A stretch of 64,000 nucleotides of DNA, taken from Candidatus Magnetocorallium paracelense. Lineage in GTDB: Bacteria; Nitrospirota; Thermodesulfovibrionia; Thermodesulfovibrionales; Magnetobacteriaceae. Of the stretch, positions 63,349 through 64,000 are shown piece by piece. A program made the translations under genes and the position numbers. The stretch covers positions 1 to 64,000 of the forward strand of contig JAREWP010000024.1 of NCBI GenBank assembly GCA_029001845.1, in the 5' to 3' direction. The notes beneath the pieces are model-generated. The model saw nothing but the letters and a program-made list of their open reading frames with translations, made no database searches and was not told the origin of the DNA. How positions within the stretch are numbered: the stretch's first letter is position 1; the number at the start of each line of letters is the position of its first letter.

Positions 63349-64000
63349 ATGTCAATTATGCACTGGGTATTTAATAAAAAAATCTCTATAGCACTGAACT
63401 GTATCGTGACAATACTATTTATTACATCCACTATGCTTTTAATTCGAGATCATATCTTATTTACCCGCTACAGTACTAAAAACGAGCAAAAAAAATTAAT
63501 TAATTTTGCCTCAAAGACACAAAAAAAAATTGAAATAACGAACTATTCAGATATTTTACAAAACAATCCTTTTGGTGTAAAAACAAATAAGGCCGTATCC
63601 TTTCACAATATGGGAGAGGATATGGATCAAACAAGTGTAAATATCTCTGAATTCACACTTTCAGGCACAATATCCGATGATGATGGCGCCGGATTCGCTG
63701 TTTTTAGAAATTCCGAAGGAAAGCAGGAGATATTCAAAACAGGCGACTTCGTTTATAATTTAGGGAAACTCGAAAAGGTTTTCCCTTCAAAAGCTGTAAT
63801 AAATGGACAACAACTCTTTGAGATCCGGTTAATGGATCTGAACGAGGCGGCGGCTTTAAGACCAGAGACAAAAAAACGCGTAAGGAGCGGTAAAAGGCGT
63901 TCCGGCTATATCAGAGCTGCATCAAAAAACTCCTACATTATAGATAAGAGGAAACTTCATGAAGCAATCGAAAACCCTCAACAATTGATGACAGACTCCA
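63349..64000 (+). CDS. gspC: type II secretion system protein GspC, N-terminal part (cut by window edge)
   Basis: The frame opens at ATG 63349 (MSIMHWVF; a second ATG lies 9 bases on) and runs off the right edge. It has a single N-terminal transmembrane helix (ISIALNCIVTILFITSTMLL). The homology region of GspC follows: FTLSGTISDDDGAGFAVFRN, KQEIFKTGDFV, INGQQLFEI, and NSYIIDKRKLHEAIENPQQL just before the edge, which leads into the expected PDZ domain. GspC links the inner-membrane platform to the GspD secretin. gspC usually heads a gsp operon with gspD, probably just beyond the window. There is a 98-residue basic/Ala-rich linker near the end. No strong ribosome binding site was seen. Confidence 0.85.
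   Translation, partial: MSIMHWVFNKKISIALNCIVTILFITSTMLLIRDHILFTRYSTKNEQKKLINFASKTQKKIEITNYSDILQNNPFGVKTNKAVSFHNMGEDMDQTSVNISEFTLSGTISDDDGAGFAVFRNSEGKQEIFKTGDFVYNLGKLEKVFPSKAVINGQQLFEIRLMDLNEAAALRPETKKRVRSGKRRSGYIRAASKNSYIIDKRKLHEAIENPQQLMTDS

Overview
The window is a moderately AT-rich bacterial chromosome segment from a Gram-negative, flagellated, anaerobic-type lineage. Evidence for this: flagellin and CheC, a type II secretion GspC start, two sets of NrfD/ferredoxin/tetraheme cytochrome c genes, the trpA-accD-folC order, and a DVU0298-family protein. These point to Desulfobacterota or Nitrospirota, but no rRNA is present and the phylum is an inference. One small protein carries the Gly-Leu motif of magnetosome proteins (Mms6/MamG/MamD and MamI-like), so a magnetotactic relative is possible. 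No other magnetosome gene is visible here.

Layout. 0-2.3 kb: flagellin (cut by the window edge), a family 9 glycosyltransferase and a CheC-like protein. 2.9-4.5 kb: an ATP-grasp/HAD pair. 5.2-7.7 kb: a small cluster with a stand-alone CZB zinc protein, the Mms6-like peptide, an atypical kinase and a UspA protein, preceded by a large hairpin and a sigma-54-like promoter. 8-10.3 kb: Rpn-type nuclease, RNase HIII, small protein. 10.8-16.1 kb (minus): folD, DVU0298-like HEAT protein, SagB-type nitroreductase and uvrA, closely spaced and probably one operon. 16.2-18.3 kb: transposase debris. 18.3-26 kb (minus): a HEAT-repeat membrane protein, a large secreted protein with a degenerate transglutaminase domain and a caspase-like His/Cys pair, a methyltransferase and a DUF5132-like protein.

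26.2-39.8 kb (minus) is the most striking region: a Tc (insecticidal-type) toxin locus. A TcaA-like N-terminal half is broken by a stop codon and a shift at an 11-base homopolymer. It is followed by a TcaB-like C-terminal half and a 2486-residue TcB-TcC fusion with an Rhs core and an unrecognised C-terminal effector region. Two arrays of about five beta-propeller-type repeats are embedded in the TcA subunit, which is unusual.

40.4-44.9 kb: an AAA-like ATPase/nuclease, an incomplete sugar ABC transporter (binding protein plus one permease), then repeat and transposase remnants. 44.9-48.3 kb (minus): diguanylate cyclase, tsaC, prfA, rpmE. 48.5 kb: a RodZ-like protein. 49.6-55.7 kb (minus): two tandem cytochrome c / four-cluster ferredoxin / NrfD modules running into an atpZ-atpI pair that lacks atpB downstream. 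56.4-61.6 kb: trpA-accD-folC, a secreted CAP-domain protein, and trpF on the other strand. 62-64 kb: a receiver-like/cNMP-binding protein, tRNA-Arg(UCU), tRNA-Pro(UGG) and the start of gspC.

The intergenic DNA is rich in dispersed palindromic elements. One family occurs three times, each exactly 122 bp between matching 13-base ends. A second family of about 135-150 bp also occurs three times, one copy ending a permease gene. Several single-copy long inverted repeats are also present.
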